From assembly GCF_026343955.1 (NCBI RefSeq), contig NZ_JAPKNI010000008.1:62001-126000 (forward strand): 64,000 nucleotides of DNA. Direction: 5' to 3'. This DNA comes from Kaistia defluvii. Lineage in GTDB: Bacteria > Pseudomonadota > Alphaproteobacteria > Rhizobiales > Kaistiaceae. The translations under genes and the position numbers were made by a program. Position 1 is the stretch's first letter; the number at the start of each line of letters is the position of its first letter. Positions 26,294-34,824 of the stretch are shown here, piece after piece. The notes below the pieces were generated by a model. It did no database searches. It saw only the letters and a list, made by a program, of their open reading frames with translations, and had not been told where the DNA came from.

Positions 26294-27115
26294 CTAGGCG
26301 CGGATGAAGGCCAGGACGTCGGCGTTGAACTTGTCGGCCTCGGTTTCGGCGAGGCCATGCGGTGCGCCCGGATAGACCTTGAGCTCGGCGCCCTTGACGA
26401 TCTTGGCGGTCTTCAGGCCGGCGGCCGCGATCGGCACGATCTGGTCGGCGTCGCCATGGATGACCAGCGTCGGCTTGTCGATCTTCTTCAGGTCCTCGGT
26501 GTAGTCGACCTCGGAGAACTCGTGGATGCAGTCATATTCGCCCTTGATGCCGCCCATCATGCCGAGCCGCCAGAAGTTCTCGCGCAGGCCCTCATTGACC
26601 TTGGCGCCCTCCTTGTTGAAGCCGTAGAACGGCATCGACAGGTCCTTGAAGAACTGCGAGCGGTCGCCGGCGGTGCCCTTGCGGATGCCGTCGAACGCTT
26701 CGAGCGGCGTGCCTTCCGGATTGGTCTCGGTCTTCAGCATCAGCGGCGGGACGGCGCCGACGAGGACCATCTTGGCGACCCGGCTGGTGCCATGGCGGCC
26801 GACATAGTGGGCGATCTCGCCGCCGCCGGTCGAATGGCCGACCAGCACGACGTCGCGCAGGTCGAGCGCCTCGATCAGTTCCGCCAGGTCGTCGGCATAC
26901 TGATCCATGTTGTTGCCGTCCCAGGGCTGGTCGGAGAGGCCATGGCCGCGGCGGTCATGGGCAATGACGCGAAAGCCCTGCGAGCCGAAGAACAGCATCT
27001 GCGGCGCCCAGGCGTCGCCGGCCAGCGGCCAGCCATGCGAGAACAGGATGGGCTGGCCGGTGCCCCAGTCCTTGTAGGAGATGGTGGTGCCGTCTTTGAC
27101 CTGGAACGTGCTCAT
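26294..27115 (-). CDS. Alpha/beta hydrolase, non-heme chloroperoxidase/arylesterase type
   Basis: 273-residue alpha/beta hydrolase. Nucleophile S95 in GHSTGGG, oxyanion segment FSHGWPL (25-31), catalytic Asp in HGDADQIVP and His in GAPHGLAE near residue 252. It matches cofactor-free haloperoxidases/arylesterases; the physiological reaction is probably ester or lactone hydrolysis, with perhydrolysis as a side activity. Monocistronic or with the UBP gene. A palindrome at 27231-27244 lies about 115 bp upstream of the start. Confidence 0.9.
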   Translation of the reverse strand: MSTFQVKDGTTISYKDWGTGQPILFSHGWPLAGDAWAPQMLFFGSQGFRVIAHDRRGHGLSDQPWDGNNMDQYADDLAELIEALDLRDVVLVGHSTGGGEIAHYVGRHGTSRVAKMVLVGAVPPLMLKTETNPEGTPLEAFDGIRKGTAGDRSQFFKDLSMPFYGFNKEGAKVNEGLRENFWRLGMMGGIKGEYDCIHEFSEVDYTEDLKKIDKPTLVIHGDADQIVPIAAAGLKTAKIVKGAELKVYPGAPHGLAETEADKFNADVLAFIRA

Positions 27116-27405
27116 GGGTCTCTCTCCGCTGGGATCTCTGGGAACCGGCTCGCTGCCGGCTGGGTGATGATGACAGGGACAGCATGGGACACACCCTGCC
27201 TCGAACTATTCTATGTAGGGGTATCCCGATCATACTTGAGTATGAGCCCGCCTCGGGACGGAGCGCCGCCGGGGAGGGAACATGGCTGGTCAATGCAGCG
27301 GCAAGGGTCCCGATCCCTATGGGGGCCGCCCAAGGGGGACTTAGGGCTCGGACGGGCGGAGAGAACCCCCGTCCCGATCTTGCGAACGGCATTAGCCCGC
27401 GCGCC
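27116..27405. other. Intergenic region upstream of the hydrolase
   Basis: 290 bp with no gene. It contains the dyad CATACT-TG-AGTATG at 27231-27244, preceded by TATGTAGGGGTATCC. No clear sigma-70 or EcfG promoter pair was found. Confidence 0.4.
27231..27244. promoter_or_regulatory. CATACTTGAGTATG dyad
   Basis: 6-bp inverted repeats around TG, in an otherwise featureless leader of the alpha/beta hydrolase gene. Possible operator; the regulator is unknown. Confidence 0.3.
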
Positions 27406-27654
27406 TCAGGACGCGACGGGGCCGCCGGCCTTCTTCCAGGCGTCGATGCCGCCCTCGATGTGGCAGGCCGTCTTCAGCCCCACATCCTGCGCCGCCTGCA
27501 CGGCCATGGCCGAGCGTTCGCCGAAGGCGCAGTAGAAGACGATCCGCTTGCCGGCCGCGACGGCGAGCGCATGCAGCAGGCCGCCGGCATCGAGATTTTC
27601 CTGCAGGGCCGGGTAGGGCGCATGGATCGAGCCGGGAATGACGCCGTGGGCGGC
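27406..27654 (-). pseudogene. Rhodanese-domain protein, N-terminus deleted
   Basis: The frame gives HGVIPGSIHAPYPALQENLD, then ...GKRIVFYCAFGERSAMAVQA... and ends HIEGGIDAWKKAGGPVAS. This is the C-terminal part of a single-domain rhodanese, including the active-site loop Cys (CAFGERSA). The first strand and helix, with the normal DVR(E/D)P motif, are absent. Upstream of residue VIPG the sequence changes to DNA that codes on the opposite strand for a different protein fragment (27659-27844), so a deletion joined the two. No start codon with a ribosome site is evident. Confidence 0.65.
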
Positions 27655-27658
27655 GACG

Positions 27659-27844
27659 ACGCCGGAGCAGGTCGAGGAAGCGATCCTGACCGGCGACCGC
27701 CTGCTGACCCCGGGCGCCTGCCAGCCCTGTTCGATGGGCCTTCGCATCGCCTCGGCGGTGGCGCTCACCCAGGCCGGCGAGATGGAACAGGTCGATCGCT
27801 GCCTCAACGAGGCCGAGCGCATCGCCGGCATGTGGCAGGGCGCG
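27659..27844 (+). pseudogene. Fragment of a LuxR/TPR-type regulator C-terminus
   Basis: One plus-strand frame reads EEAILTGDRLLTPGACQPCS, then MGLRIASAVALTQAGEMEQV and DRCLNEAERIAGMWQG: a helical, TPR-like repeat pair that looks like the C-terminal region of large LuxR- or cyclase-type regulators. After MWQG the frame is lost. It has no start, no ribosome site and faces the truncated rhodanese. Family assignment is from memory and moderate. Confidence 0.45.
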
Positions 27845-27918
27845 CTGCCTGGAGCGGATAGCCGCGGTGATGCCGGCCGCCGGCGCCTTGGCCGTCCGGC
27901 AGGCCCGGGCAATCGCCT

Positions 27919-29130
27919 CTATCGACGGGCGAAGCGGGCGTGCTTGACGATCACGCCCTCGATCGTCTCGGGCCGGAGAATGGTGTCGATCGCCAGCTGC
28001 GCGGCGCCGAGGATGCCGCCATTGCCGTCCGATTTCGCCCGCACGATCTGCAATTCGCGGGTGGCGAGCGGCAAGGAGCGTTCGAAGACCAGCTGGCGCA
28101 CGCCGGACAGCAGATGGTCGGCCGCGCCGGAAAGCGTGCCGCCGATCACGATCGTGCTCGGGTTGAGCACGCTGACGACATCCGCCGTCACTTCGCCCAG
28201 CACGCGGCCCGCCTCGCGCACGCAGCGGATCGCCTCGGGCTGGTTCGCGTGGACAAGGGCGACGATGTCGCGCGCGTTCTCGGCATCAAATCCCTTGGCG
28301 CGCAGGTCGCGGGCCAGCGCCCAGCCGGCGGCGCGCGCCTCGACGCAGCCGAGCTTGCCGCATCGGCAGAGCGGCGGATCGGCGGAATTGAGCTGGATGT
28401 GGCCGATGTCGCCGGCCGCTCCCTGTGCGCCGCGATAGAGCCGGCCATCGGCGATGATGCCGCTGCCGATGCCGGTGCCGGCCTTGATGAACAGCAGCTG
28501 CTCGACCTCGGGCCAGAAGCGGCGCGACTCCGACAGCGTCATCAGGTTCACGTCGTTCTCGACCACGACCGGCGCGCCGATCGCGTCGCCCAGCCAGGAG
28601 CGGATGTCGAAATTGTCCCAGCCGGTCAGGATCGAAGGGCCGAAGACGCGCCCGGCGCCGAAATCGACCGGTGCCGGCAGGCAGAGCCCGGCGGCCAGCA
28701 GGTCGCTGCGCGGCCGGCCGATGCCGTCGAGCAGGGAGAGAAACTGCCCGGCGATCCGTTCCAGCACGGGCAGCGGGCCGTCGCGCAGGTCGATCGTGCA
28801 GGTGGATTCGGCCAGGATCGCCGGTTCCAGCGTGGTGACGGCGGTGCGCAGGATGCTTTCGCCGACATCGGCGACCAGGATGACACCAAAGCCGGTGTTC
28901 ATTTCCAGCACGCGCGTCGGCCGGCCGCCGCTCGGCAGGGTCTTCGGCGCCTCGTCGACCAGGCCGGCCGCGATCAGCGCGTTGAGGCGCTGGGTGACGG
29001 TGGTGCGGGAGAGTCCGGTGCGGTCGATCAGCTCGGCGCGGGACTGCGCCCGGCCCGAGGCGATCAGGGACAGGAGAGGGGCCCCGCTGGCCGCCGCCGC
29101 AATCTCGCTTCTATCCGGATCGTTCTGCAC
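27919..29130 (-). CDS. ROK-family transcriptional regulator (NagC/XylR type)
   Basis: 403 residues: N-terminal winged helix at about 15-75 (SRAELIDRTGLSRTTVTQRL) and a ROK sugar-kinase-like domain. The ROK zinc motif is complete (HIQLN...CRCGKLGCVEA), as are the phosphate-loop-like ADVGES and KAGTGIGSGII segments. Proteins of this type repress sugar operons until their sugar binds. It is the last gene of the FGGY kinase/ABC operon and probably regulates it. Start ATG at 29130; gap of 96 nt from the SDR gene. Confidence 0.9.
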   Translation of the reverse strand: MQNDPDRSEIAAAASGAPLLSLIASGRAQSRAELIDRTGLSRTTVTQRLNALIAAGLVDEAPKTLPSGGRPTRVLEMNTGFGVILVADVGESILRTAVTTLEPAILAESTCTIDLRDGPLPVLERIAGQFLSLLDGIGRPRSDLLAAGLCLPAPVDFGAGRVFGPSILTGWDNFDIRSWLGDAIGAPVVVENDVNLMTLSESRRFWPEVEQLLFIKAGTGIGSGIIADGRLYRGAQGAAGDIGHIQLNSADPPLCRCGKLGCVEARAAGWALARDLRAKGFDAENARDIVALVHANQPEAIRCVREAGRVLGEVTADVVSVLNPSTIVIGGTLSGAADHLLSGVRQLVFERSLPLATRELQIVRAKSDGNGGILGAAQLAIDTILRPETIEGVIVKHARFARR

Positions 29131-29226
29131 GAAATGTCGCTCTTTCTGCCGAACCAGGCCTGGCCCGGCTGCGTGCGCCCTGTTGCAAGCGCACGCTCCG
29201 GGCGACCGAACCGGCCGATTCGTCGG

Positions 29227-29994
29227 CTACCAGAGTGTATAGCCGCCGTCGACGACGAACACCGATCCGGTCACGAAAGACGACGCTTCGCTCGCGAGCA
29301 GCAGCGCGATCGGCGCGATTTCCTCCGGCGTCGCATAGCGCTGCATCGGCACCTCGTCGCGCCAGTAATGCGCGTAGTCCTCGTATTCGGTGCTGGCGAT
29401 CTCGGTCTTCACATAGCCCGGCGCGATCGCGTTGACGCGCACGCCCGACTGCGCCCATTCGGCCGCCAGCGACTTGGTCAGGTGATGCACGGCGGCCTTG
29501 GAGATGCCGTAGGGCGAATGCCATTGCGGGCGGTTGATGATCAGGCCGGAGATCGAGCCGATATTGATGATCGAGCCGGAGCCGCGCTTGACCATCTGGT
29601 TGCCGACCACCTGGCTCGCCTTCCAGACGGCGTCGAGATTGATCGAGAACAGGCGCTGCCATTCGTCGTCGGAGAGCGTCAGCGCATTGGCGTGGAAGCC
29701 GATGCCCGCATTGTTGACCAGCACGTCGATCGGGCCGAGCTCCTTCGCCACGGTCTCGACCATGGCTTCGAGATCGTCGCGGTTGGCGACGTCGGTCTTC
29801 ACGGCGATGGCGGGCACGCCGAGCTTCTTCAGGTCGGCGAGCGTCTCCTCGCTCTTGGCTTCGTCGCGCGCCGCGATGACGATCGACGACCCGGCTTCGG
29901 CGAGGCCGACCGCGATCGCCTTGCCGATGCCGCGGTTGCCGCCGGTGACGACGGAGACTTTGCCCCGCATCGAGAACTTGTCCAGGATCGACAT
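29227..29994 (-). CDS. SDR-family dehydrogenase (polyol/gluconate 5-dehydrogenase-like)
   Basis: 255 residues: TGGNRGIGKA (about 17-26), NNAGIGF (about 93), catalytic YGISKAAVHHLTKSLAAEWA, ending GSVFVVDGGYTLW. Motif spacing is that of polyol and gluconate 5-dehydrogenases. Its position between an ABC ATPase and a ROK regulator, in an operon with a ribulokinase-like FGGY kinase, suggests it oxidizes a sugar alcohol to the ketose that the kinase then phosphorylates. Confidence 0.88.
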   Translation of the reverse strand: MSILDKFSMRGKVSVVTGGNRGIGKAIAVGLAEAGSSIVIAARDEAKSEETLADLKKLGVPAIAVKTDVANRDDLEAMVETVAKELGPIDVLVNNAGIGFHANALTLSDDEWQRLFSINLDAVWKASQVVGNQMVKRGSGSIINIGSISGLIINRPQWHSPYGISKAAVHHLTKSLAAEWAQSGVRVNAIAPGYVKTEIASTEYEDYAHYWRDEVPMQRYATPEEIAPIALLLASEASSFVTGSVFVVDGGYTLW

Positions 29995-30018
29995 GGGTAT
30001 GACTCTCTCTTCGTTGAA

Positions 30019-30846
30019 CTAGGGCCCGGCCGTCTCAGGCGGCGGGCTGGGGGCGATCAGGCTCGACTGGACGGCATCGGCCGGCAGCGCGCCGGTCATG
30101 ACGCCGACCACGTCGCTCATCGAGGTCGTCTTCGGGCTGACGACGACGGCGCGGCGGCCGAGCCGGTGGATATGGATGCGGTCGGCGATCTGGAAGACGT
30201 CGGGCATCGAGTGGCTGATCAGCACGACGGAAAGTCCCTGGTCGCGCACGCGGGTGATCAGGTTCAGCACCTGGTTGGTCTCGCGCACGCCGAGCGCCGC
30301 GGTCGGCTCGTCGAGGATGACGACGCGCTTGCCCCACGCGGCGGCGCGGGCGACCGCGACGGCCTGGCGCTGGCCGCCGGAAAGGGTCTCGACCTTCTGG
30401 TTGATCGACTGGATGCGGATGCCGAGGTTCTTCATGTGGTCGGCCGCCTGCTGGCGCATGCGCGACTTGTCGAGCTGGCGGAAGATCTGCCCGCGCAGGC
30501 CCGGCTTGCGCAGTTCGCGGCCGAGGAACAGGTTCTGCGCGATGTTGAGCTGGGTCGCGACGGCGAGTTCCTGGTAGACGGTCTCGATGCCGGCGAGCCG
30601 GGCGCTGAGCGGGTTCTTGAAGTGAACCTCGGCGCCATCGACGAACACCGTGCCGGAATCGGGGATCGTCGCCCCGGTCAGCACCTTGATCAGGCTCGAC
30701 TTGCCGGCGCCATTGTCGCCGACCACGGCGAGGATCTCGCCCTTGGCCAGCTCGAAATCGGCGCCGTCGAGGGCGACGACATGGCCATAGCGCTTGGTCA
30801 GGCCCATGGCCTGCATGGCGAGCGGCGGGGTGGGGTGGGTCGTCAT
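30019..30846 (-). CDS. Sugar ABC transporter ATPase, single-domain FrcA type
   Basis: 275 residues with one nucleotide-binding domain: Walker A GDNGAGKS (43-50), signature LSGGQRQ (about 155), Walker B VVILDEPTAALG. RbsA-type ATPases have two fused domains; this one is the short FrcA-like form, which works as a homodimer. Its start overlaps the permease stop (ATGA). A Pro-rich tail closes the protein. It powers the CUT2-type pentose/polyol importer of this operon. Confidence 0.92.
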   Translation of the reverse strand: MTTHPTPPLAMQAMGLTKRYGHVVALDGADFELAKGEILAVVGDNGAGKSSLIKVLTGATIPDSGTVFVDGAEVHFKNPLSARLAGIETVYQELAVATQLNIAQNLFLGRELRKPGLRGQIFRQLDKSRMRQQAADHMKNLGIRIQSINQKVETLSGGQRQAVAVARAAAWGKRVVILDEPTAALGVRETNQVLNLITRVRDQGLSVVLISHSMPDVFQIADRIHIHRLGRRAVVVSPKTTSMSDVVGVMTGALPADAVQSSLIAPSPPPETAGP

Positions 30847-31892
30847 GCGCGCTGTCCCCGGCCCAGATACTGATCGGCGCCGACGGCGAGGATGACGAGG
30901 AAGCCGGTGGCGATCTGCTGGTAGAGCGAGTCGATGCCGGCCTGGGTCAGGCCGTTCTTCAGCACCACGACGATGAGCGCGCCGACAAAGGTTCCGGCGA
31001 CGCCGCCGCGCCCGCCGAACAGGCTGGTGCCGCCGATGACGACGGCGGTGATGCTGTCGAGGTTGGCGATCTGGTAGCCGCTCGGGTCGGCGATCGGCGT
31101 GCGGCCGAGCGCCTGCCAGCCGGCGAAGGCATAGAACACGCCGGCGAGCGCATAGACGCTGAAGATCACGCCATTGACGTTGACGCCGTTGAGGCGGGCG
31201 GCGGCGGGCGAATTGCCGATCGCATAGACGCGCACGCCCCAGGCGGTCTGGTTCAGCGCATAGGCGAGGATCAGCGTCAGCGCGATCCAGAGCATGCTGC
31301 CATAGGTGATGGTGACCAGGCCGAAGGAGGGACCCTCGCCAAGGATGGTCATGAAATCGGAATTGATCGGATAGCTGCGCGATTGCGTGTAGAGGCGCGC
31401 GGCAGCCGTCAGGATCGTGAACAGGCCGAGCGTCGCGATGAAGGGCGGAAGGCGGAAGCGCGTGATGATCAGGCCGTTGATCGAGGCGCCGACGACGCAG
31501 ACGGCGAGGCCGACCAGCATGCCCAGCCCCGGATCGCCGCCGGCGGCGATGCTGCCCGCGACCACCATGCCCAGCACCATGATCGCGCCATTGGCGAGGT
31601 CGATGCCCGAGACGAGGATGATCAGCGTCTGCCCGAGGGCCAGCGTGCCGACGACGACGGATTGCTGGAAGATGAGCGACAGATTGCCCGCATTCAGGAA
31701 AGTCGAGGTCGTGACCGAGAAGACGACGAGGATCAGGACCAGCGCCACCAGCGGTCCGGCGACCGGATAGGCGAACAGTCCCGTGGCGGCGCGGCGCAAT
31801 CCGGCGAGGAGGCCGGCAGGGGGATTCCCTGCCGGCTCCGCGTCGATCCTTGCCTGCCCGGTATCGGTGCGAACCCGGTCAGACGTTTGCAT
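30843..31892 (-). CDS. Sugar ABC transporter permease, RbsC/FrcC type
   Basis: 349-residue CUT2 permease with 8-10 hydrophobic helices. Family landmarks are GQTLIILVSGIDLANGAIM and VIGGTSLFGGRGGVAGTFVG. Start at the ATG at 31892 (MQTSDRV), preceded by GGGGAGAG; an upstream in-frame start at 31925 overlaps the binding-protein gene. The N-terminal 40 residues are polar and cytoplasmic. Confidence 0.92.
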   Translation of the reverse strand: MQTSDRVRTDTGQARIDAEPAGNPPAGLLAGLRRAATGLFAYPVAGPLVALVLILVVFSVTTSTFLNAGNLSLIFQQSVVVGTLALGQTLIILVSGIDLANGAIMVLGMVVAGSIAAGGDPGLGMLVGLAVCVVGASINGLIITRFRLPPFIATLGLFTILTAAARLYTQSRSYPINSDFMTILGEGPSFGLVTITYGSMLWIALTLILAYALNQTAWGVRVYAIGNSPAAARLNGVNVNGVIFSVYALAGVFYAFAGWQALGRTPIADPSGYQIANLDSITAVVIGGTSLFGGRGGVAGTFVGALIVVVLKNGLTQAGIDSLYQQIATGFLVILAVGADQYLGRGQRA

Positions 31893-31894
31893 GG

Positions 31895-32893
31895 TCACTC
31901 TCCCCAGCAGTTTTCCAGGCCCCACTTGGAGTCCTTGGATTCAATGCCGTCCACCGGATTGTCGGTGATCAGGATGGTGCCGGAATTGTTGACGCCGGTG
32001 GGCTTGGGGCCGCCATTGACGGCCTTGACGATCGCCTCGACGGCGAGCGTGCCCATATTGGTCGGGAACTGCATCACGGTCGCGCCGATCGTGCCGTCGG
32101 CAACGCTGCGGACGCCGGAGCAGCTGCCGTCGATCGAGGTCATCACGATGTCCTTCTTCGCCCGCTTGATGGCGAGGAAGGCGCCCTGGGCCGCCGGCTC
32201 GTTGATCGTGTAGACGGCGTTGATGTCGGGATGGGCCGACAGCAGGTTTTCCATCGACGACTGGCCGGTTTCGACATTGGCCTGCGTCAGCGCGGTGCCG
32301 GCGATCTCCGGAGCGCCCTCGGCGATGCCGAAGCCCTTCAGGAAGCCGTCATGGCGCGCCTTGGCCGTCTTGTCGGAGAGATCGTAGTCGAGCATGGCGA
32401 TGCGGGCCGGCGTGCTGCCGAGCCGGGCCTTCGCCCATTTGCCGATCAACTCGCCGGCGGCGAGATTGTCGGTCTCGTACGAGGCGTCGGCAGCGGTGGC
32501 GGGCTCCAGCGAGGTGTTGGTCGTCACCACGATGATGCCGGCGTCGCGGGCCTTCTGCACGATCTTGACCAGCGCCGAGGCGTTGGCGGGATCGAGCACG
32601 ATGCCCTTGGCGCCGCGGTTGATCATGTTCTCGATCGCGGCGACCTGGGTCGCGGAATCGCCGGCGACGCTCGATTCCGCCGTCATGGTCTCGAGGCCAT
32701 GCTTCTTGGCCGCGTCGACGCCCGCCTGCTGCAGCTTGGCGAAGAACGGATTTGCCAACTGCTGCTCGACGATGCCGATCAGGAACGTCTTGTCTTGCGC
32801 CTGAGCGCCGGCCGAAAGCGCCATGGTGGCGGTCAGCGCGAGCGTCGCGGGCATGGCGATGGACCGTAGGGTCCGGCTTGTCATCTTCAACAT
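31895..32893 (-). CDS. Sugar ABC transporter substrate-binding protein (RbsB/FrcB type)
   Basis: 332-residue periplasmic binding protein of the type-1 sugar family. Signal peptide ends near residue 33 (MALSAGAQAQ). Core motifs: TFLIGIVEQQLANPFFAKLQ, GAKGIVLDPANASALV, and the hinge region VYTINEPAAQGA. Start ATG at 32893; GGAGGAG lies 9 nt before it. It is immediately upstream of the permease (2-nt gap) and downstream of the FGGY kinase. The ligand is likely a pentose or polyol, given its neighbours. Confidence 0.92.
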   Translation of the reverse strand: MLKMTSRTLRSIAMPATLALTATMALSAGAQAQDKTFLIGIVEQQLANPFFAKLQQAGVDAAKKHGLETMTAESSVAGDSATQVAAIENMINRGAKGIVLDPANASALVKIVQKARDAGIIVVTTNTSLEPATAADASYETDNLAAGELIGKWAKARLGSTPARIAMLDYDLSDKTAKARHDGFLKGFGIAEGAPEIAGTALTQANVETGQSSMENLLSAHPDINAVYTINEPAAQGAFLAIKRAKKDIVMTSIDGSCSGVRSVADGTIGATVMQFPTNMGTLAVEAIVKAVNGGPKPTGVNNSGTILITDNPVDGIESKDSKWGLENCWGE

Positions 32894-32930
32894 AGTCCTG
32901 GTCTCCTCCAACCTGGTTTATTGTCGAGTG

Positions 32931-34571
32931 TCACGGATGTGCCTGGTCAACCTCCCGCTCCGGGCTTGCGGGGTGGCTCGCGTATCGCGGTGTTTCCGAC
33001 GAGCCGTTCGGAAAGCCGCCCGCCGTCCCAAGCGCGCGCATCGACTGGCGGAGCCGGTCGTCGGCGGCAAGCTGGCGGTATTGCTGATAAAGCGACGCGT
33101 AGACTTCGACGGCGGCGGGATCGGGCGTGAACCGGTCGAAGCGCCGGGCGCCGAAACGGGCCGCGCCGGCGGCGAAATCCGGGACGATGCCGGCCGCGAC
33201 CGCGCCATGGATGGCGGCGCCGACGGCGGTCGGATTGGCGATGTCGGGAACCTCGATCTCGCGTCCGAGCACGTCGGCCATGATCTGCAGCAGCAGCGGA
33301 TTGCGCCGCGACAGGCCGCTGGTCAGGATGACCCGGTCGATCGGCAGGTCGCCGGCGGCGAGGTGATCGAAGATCGAGCGCGCGCCATAGCAGAGCGCCT
33401 CCAGCAAGGCGCGATAGATCTGCGTCGAGCTGGTCGAGAGGTTGAGCCCGATCAGCAGGCCGCTGAGGCTCGAATCAGCGAACGGAACGCGGTTGCCGCT
33501 CCACCAGTCGAGCGCCATCAGGCGGCTCTGGCCCGGCTTCAGCGAGGCGGCGCTTTCGTCATAGAGCCGGAAGCTCTCCGCCACCGGCTCCGCGCGGGGG
33601 AAGTTGCGGATGTACCAGGCGAGGATGTCGCCGAAGCCGGCCTGCCCCGCCTCATAGCAGGCGAGATCGGGCAGGACGGCGCCATCGGCAACGCCCTCGA
33701 TGCCGGGCGGCAGATCGCGCGCCCGGTCGCCGAGCAGCAGATAGGCGGCCGAGGTGCCGAGCGCGCCGACCAGCGTGCCGGCGGCGATGCCGTCCACGGC
33801 CGGCAGCACGACATGCGAGTCGATAACGGCGACGGCCACGGCGGCATCGCCACGAATTCCGGTTCGCTCGTGCCAGCCCGGCGCCAGCAATCCCGCGGCC
33901 GAACCCACGGGCAGGGGCGGCGAGAGCCGATCGGCAAGCTGCGGCACGGCATGGCCCGGATAGCCGTCTTCGGCCGAGAACTGCGCCTTGTAGGCGGCGA
34001 AGTCGAGGCTGCGGGCCTCGATCCTGGTCAGTTGCCAGACCAGCCAGTCGCCGGCCTCGATGAAGCGGTCTGTCTGATTCCAGATCGCGGGGGCTTCGGC
34101 CTCGATCTGCGCGGCCTTGGCCAGCAGCCATTCGCCCGACAGCCGGCCGCCGAAATTCTTCAGGAAGCGGCCGCCCTGGGCATTGATCGCATCAGCGTAG
34201 GGCTGCGCGGCGGCATGCTTCCATAGCTTCACGAAGGCATGCGGTTCGCCGGGAAGCAGGGCGGAAAGCGGGGTGCCGTCGGCACGCGCGGGCAGCGGCG
34301 TACTGGCGGTGAAGCCGATGCCGATTCCGGCGATCTCGAAGCCACGGCCGATCGCGGTCAGGATCGCCTCGGCCGCTTCGAGATAGTCGGCGGCGTCCTG
34401 CAGGGCGTAGGCGGGCGGCAGCGCCGTGCCGTCGGGCAGGGCGGAGGTCATGACGCCGTGCCGGTAGGGGTGGGTATGGCTCGCTTCCTGCTCGCCCGTC
34501 GTCGCATGGATGCGGACGCCGCGCGCCGACTCCGTGCCGAAATCCAGACCTAGCAGATAGACGTCAGCCAC
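32931..34571 (-). CDS. FGGY-family carbohydrate kinase (ribulokinase-like)
   Basis: 546-residue FGGY kinase. N-terminal ATPase motif GLDFGTESARGV (8-19), FTASTPLPARADG, and a C-terminal FGGY domain with EALCYGARSIFDHL and LTSGLSRRNPLLLQIMADVL. The order and length (FAAY..., CYEAGQAGFGDI) resemble AraB-type ribulokinases rather than xylulokinases. First gene of the minus-strand operon: it phosphorylates the ketose formed by the SDR. Start at the ATG at 34571; a promoter candidate lies at 34665-34694. Confidence 0.88.
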   Translation of the reverse strand: MADVYLLGLDFGTESARGVRIHATTGEQEASHTHPYRHGVMTSALPDGTALPPAYALQDAADYLEAAEAILTAIGRGFEIAGIGIGFTASTPLPARADGTPLSALLPGEPHAFVKLWKHAAAQPYADAINAQGGRFLKNFGGRLSGEWLLAKAAQIEAEAPAIWNQTDRFIEAGDWLVWQLTRIEARSLDFAAYKAQFSAEDGYPGHAVPQLADRLSPPLPVGSAAGLLAPGWHERTGIRGDAAVAVAVIDSHVVLPAVDGIAAGTLVGALGTSAAYLLLGDRARDLPPGIEGVADGAVLPDLACYEAGQAGFGDILAWYIRNFPRAEPVAESFRLYDESAASLKPGQSRLMALDWWSGNRVPFADSSLSGLLIGLNLSTSSTQIYRALLEALCYGARSIFDHLAAGDLPIDRVILTSGLSRRNPLLLQIMADVLGREIEVPDIANPTAVGAAIHGAVAAGIVPDFAAGAARFGARRFDRFTPDPAAVEVYASLYQQYRQLAADDRLRQSMRALGTAGGFPNGSSETPRYASHPASPEREVDQAHP

Positions 34572-34664
34572 GATGCATCAAGCTCACTCCTGCGGAAGGC
34601 CGAATGGGCCCGCCTCGATCCTCTTGCCGGCGAGGGGAGAAACGCTTCCTGTCGGCGGCTGACG

Positions 34665-34694
34665 AATTAATGTCCGCACGTGGTCTTAAGTCAA
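34665..34694 (-). promoter_or_regulatory. Candidate sigma-70 promoter of the FGGY kinase operon
   Basis: On the minus strand: TTGACT (34694-34689), an 18-nt spacer, TTAATT (34670-34665), about 94 bp before the kinase start. The 5' flank is AT-rich (TATATACG..., AAAAATATACATAA), unlike the surrounding DNA, and probably also carries the ROK operator. Confidence 0.45.
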
Positions 34695-34754
34695 CTGAGT
34701 TATGTATATTTTTGGACGTATATAAATACGCGGCATTCGGGATGCCCAAACGAA

Positions 34755-34784
34755 AATCGCCCCGCCGTTGCCGGCGAGGCGATT
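34755..34784 (-). terminator. Rho-independent terminator after the sugar ABC ATPase
   Basis: AATCGCC/GGCGATT outer stem and GCCG/CGGC inner stem; on the minus strand it is followed by TTTTCGTTT. It lies 40 nt after the stop of the ATPase gene at 34825. Confidence 0.7.
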
Positions 34785-34824
34785 GTGCGACGGATGAAGT
34801 GCGGCGGAGCCGATAGAACCCCGT

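Noticed and set aside
27940-30873. 977-codon open frame on the plus strand
   Set aside because: Runs antisense across the ROK, SDR and ATPase genes; composition is that of a codon-position shadow.
31877-31885. GGTCAGACG near the start of a sugar permease gene
   Set aside because: One mismatch in the core and within coding sequence; not counted as an operator.
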